Below, piece by piece: positions 5,806 through 7,047 of a DNA stretch of 7,047 nt (position 1 is the stretch's first letter; each line of letters begins with the position of its first letter). This DNA is from an uncultured Eubacteriales bacterium (GTDB taxonomy: Bacteria; Bacillota; Clostridia; Oscillospirales; Acutalibacteraceae), in assembly GCA_934615635.1 (NCBI GenBank), contig CAKTTT010000126.1, forward strand, positions 1 through 7,047, given 5' to 3'. The notes beneath the pieces are model-generated. The model was not told the DNA's origin and did no database searches. It was given only the letters and a program-made list of their open reading frames with translations. The translations under genes were made by a program, and so were the position numbers.

Positions 5806-6429
5806 ATGACGAACATCGCGGTTCTGGTATCCGGCGGCGGCACCAATCTGCAGGCTTTGATCGACGCTGAACGGGAGGGGAAGATCCCCGGCGGGCGAAT
5901 CGTACGGGTGATTTCCTCCAATCCCGAGGCGTATGCCCTGGAACGGGCGGCGGCGGCGGGCATCGCTTCCACCGTGGTGAGACGTAGACACTATGCGGAC
6001 GCCGCCTCCTTCGACGCGGCGCTGCTGGCGGCGTTGGAGGATTGCCAGGCGGAGCTGGTGGTGCTGGCGGGTTTTCTGAGCATATTGGGGGAGGCGGTCA
6101 TCGCCCGCTATCGCAACCGGATCCTCAACGTACACCCTTCCCTGATTCCCGCCTTCTGCGGTAAAGGTTTTTATGGCCTGAAGGTTCATCAGGCGGCGCT
6201 GGAGTATGGCGTCAAGGTGACGGGGGCTACCGTCCATTTCGTCAACGAGATCCCCGACGGCGGGGCCATCATTCTCCAAAAGGCGGTGGAAATCCTGCCG
6301 GACGACACGCCGGAGACTCTCCAGCGGCGGGTGATGGAGCAGGCGGAATGGGAGCTGCTGCCCCGGGCCGCGGCCCTTTTCTGCTCAGGCCGGATCCGGC
6401 TGGAGGGCCGGACCGCCGTGATTGTGTGA
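5806..6429 (+). CDS. purN: phosphoribosylglycinamide formyltransferase PurN
   Basis: PurN transfers a formyl group from 10-formyl-THF to GAR. From ATG 5806 the protein has 207 aa, the normal size. It shows the N-terminal phosphate-binding turn SGGGTNLQALI (9-19), then LAGFLSIL (87-94) and the catalytic block NVHPSLIPAF with Asn108 and His110. The C-terminal GATVHFVNEIPDGG (140-153) holds the catalytic Asp151. These are the three catalytic residues known from E. coli PurN. A TTG at 5791 would overlap purM, but the family begins at the MTNIAVL strand and AGAGGTGG (5794-5801) gives a good ribosome site for 5806. The 11-nt gap from purM implies tight coupling. A formate-dependent PurT is not present here. 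Confidence 0.97.
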   Translation: MTNIAVLVSGGGTNLQALIDAEREGKIPGGRIVRVISSNPEAYALERAAAAGIASTVVRRRHYADAASFDAALLAALEDCQAELVVLAGFLSILGEAVIARYRNRILNVHPSLIPAFCGKGFYGLKVHQAALEYGVKVTGATVHFVNEIPDGGAIILQKAVEILPDDTPETLQRRVMEQAEWELLPRAAALFCSGRIRLEGRTAVIV

Positions 6430-6462
6430 GAAAGTACGGGATTTCTTTCAGGAGAGCACCCA

Positions 6463-6579
6463 ATGGGAATCGTCCGTCATCGGCGGACGGTAGTCTGCGG
6501 GAAAACAATTCAGACGCTCCGGCTGACGGGGCGGGAAAGGCGGTATATATGTCCATCAGCAAACTGGCGCAGGCCGTGA
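6463..6579 (+). CDS. possible 38-aa upstream ORF overlapping the purO start
   Basis: AGGAG at 6450-6454 stands 8 nt before ATG 6463, a better ribosome site than many in this window. The frame runs 38 codons, rich in Arg, and stops at TGA 6577-6579, that is 31 nt inside the next gene. I recognise no family, and the composition is what GC-rich non-coding sequence would give. It might serve to bring ribosomes to the downstream start or be chance. The 119-nt gap also holds a hairpin, CGTCCG (6471-6476) with CGGACG (6484-6489), without a T run. Confidence 0.2.
   Translation: MGIVRHRRTVVCGKTIQTLRLTGRERRYICPSANWRRP
6471..6490 (+). other. hairpin between purN and purO
   Basis: CGTCCG (6471-6476) pairs with CGGACG (6484-6489) around a 7-nt loop; a shifted register, CCGTC (6474-6478) with GACGG (6486-6490), is also possible. 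The following bases are GC-rich with no T run, so it is not an intrinsic terminator. It could affect mRNA stability or pausing between the two cistrons. Confidence 0.35.
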
Positions 6580-7047
6580 GCGCCACGACTTATCCGGGCC
6601 GCGGCATTGTTTTGGGAAAGAGCGCGGACGGACGCTGCTTCTATATCGCGTATTTCATTATGGGACGCAGCGAGAACAGTCGGAACCGTATTTTTGAGGA
6701 CGTGGGTAGGGGGATCCGAACCAAGGCGTTTGACGAAAGCAAAATGGTGGATCCGTCCCTCATTATTTATGCGCCGGTGCGGGTGTTCGGCGACACGCAC
6801 ATTGTAACCAACGGCGACCAGACCGACACGATCTATGAGGCGCTGGAAGCGGGTGGCACCTTCGAGGATGCCTTGCGCACCCGCACCTTTGAACCGGATG
6901 CGCCCAATTTTACCCCGCGCATCTCAGGGCTGGCGGAGCCGAAAAACAACCGCTATCGCCTTTCTATCCTGAAATCGGCGGAGGGGGATCCCAGTTCGGT
7001 CCGGCGGTACTTTTTTGATTACGACGCACCGCGGGCCGGCGAGGGCC
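6549..7047 (+). CDS. purO: PurO-type IMP cyclohydrolase, 5' part, cut by window end
   Basis: The frame from ATG 6549 is open to the last base, giving 166 residues of an unfinished protein. The segments YPGRGIVLG (15-23) and MGRSENSRNR (38-47), with later THIVTNGDQTDTIYEA (83-98), match the archaeal-type IMP cyclohydrolase (PurO) family, which converts FAICAR to IMP. The ribosome site AAAGG (6536-6540) is 8 nt upstream. The frame is also open back to a GTG at 6426 overlapping purN, but that start lacks a ribosome site and the added residues look like low-complexity spacer. Most bacteria use the cyclohydrolase half of bifunctional PurH; a separate PurO-like gene implies that a transformylase gene lies just downstream or elsewhere. 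Family assignment is from memory of motifs. The C-terminus, about 70 residues, is outside the window. Confidence 0.85.
   Translation, partial: MSISKLAQAVSATTYPGRGIVLGKSADGRCFYIAYFIMGRSENSRNRIFEDVGRGIRTKAFDESKMVDPSLIIYAPVRVFGDTHIVTNGDQTDTIYEALEAGGTFEDALRTRTFEPDAPNFTPRISGLAEPKNNRYRLSILKSAEGDPSSVRRYFFDYDAPRAGEG

Noticed and set aside
1..7047. CRISPR arrays, insertion sequences, phage or defence genes
   Set aside because: No direct-repeat array, transposase-like frame, terminal inverted repeats or defence-type domains were seen; the window is a housekeeping operon.

Overview
The window carries most of a de novo purine biosynthesis operon on the + strand, preceded by a divergent tRNA-Lys gene. 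Gene content, strong AGGAGG-type ribosome binding sites, high GC at third codon positions next to an AT-rich promoter region, the tandem PurF-like/PurF pair and the PurO-type IMP cyclohydrolase all fit a Clostridia genome, probably of the Ruminococcaceae/Oscillospiraceae type. The phylum-level call is fairly secure. The family-level call is an inference from gene order and protein style.

Bases 1-147 hold tRNA-Lys(CUU) on the minus strand, with a clear sigma-A type promoter (TTGACA, 17 bp, TATGAT) upstream of it. Bases about 187-501 hold the purine operon promoter and a leader of roughly 280 nt. The leader contains a 10-bp long-range inverted repeat near the likely transcript 5' end, a possible 37-codon leader ORF, a 7-bp hairpin, and a GC-rich stem followed by a T-rich run directly before the purE ribosome binding site. 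That last element looks like an intrinsic terminator used as an attenuator. No riboswitch class I know matches the leader.

Bases 502-7047 hold seven co-directional genes with short gaps: purE, purC, a PurF-like paralog, purF, purM, purN and the 5' part of a purO-type IMP cyclohydrolase gene cut by the window end. PurF starts the pathway (PRPP to phosphoribosylamine). PurN formylates GAR, PurM closes the imidazole ring, PurE carboxylates AIR, PurC adds aspartate, and PurO closes the second ring to IMP. purD, purL/Q/S, purK, purB and an AICAR transformylase gene are not in the window.

The most interesting items are the PurF paralog, which has lost the N-terminal nucleophile cysteine and the other glutamine-site residues but keeps the PRPP loop and the four Fe-S cysteine positions; the putative attenuator leader; the archaeal-type PurO in a bacterial operon; and small upstream ORFs at the starts of purM and purO that could couple translation.
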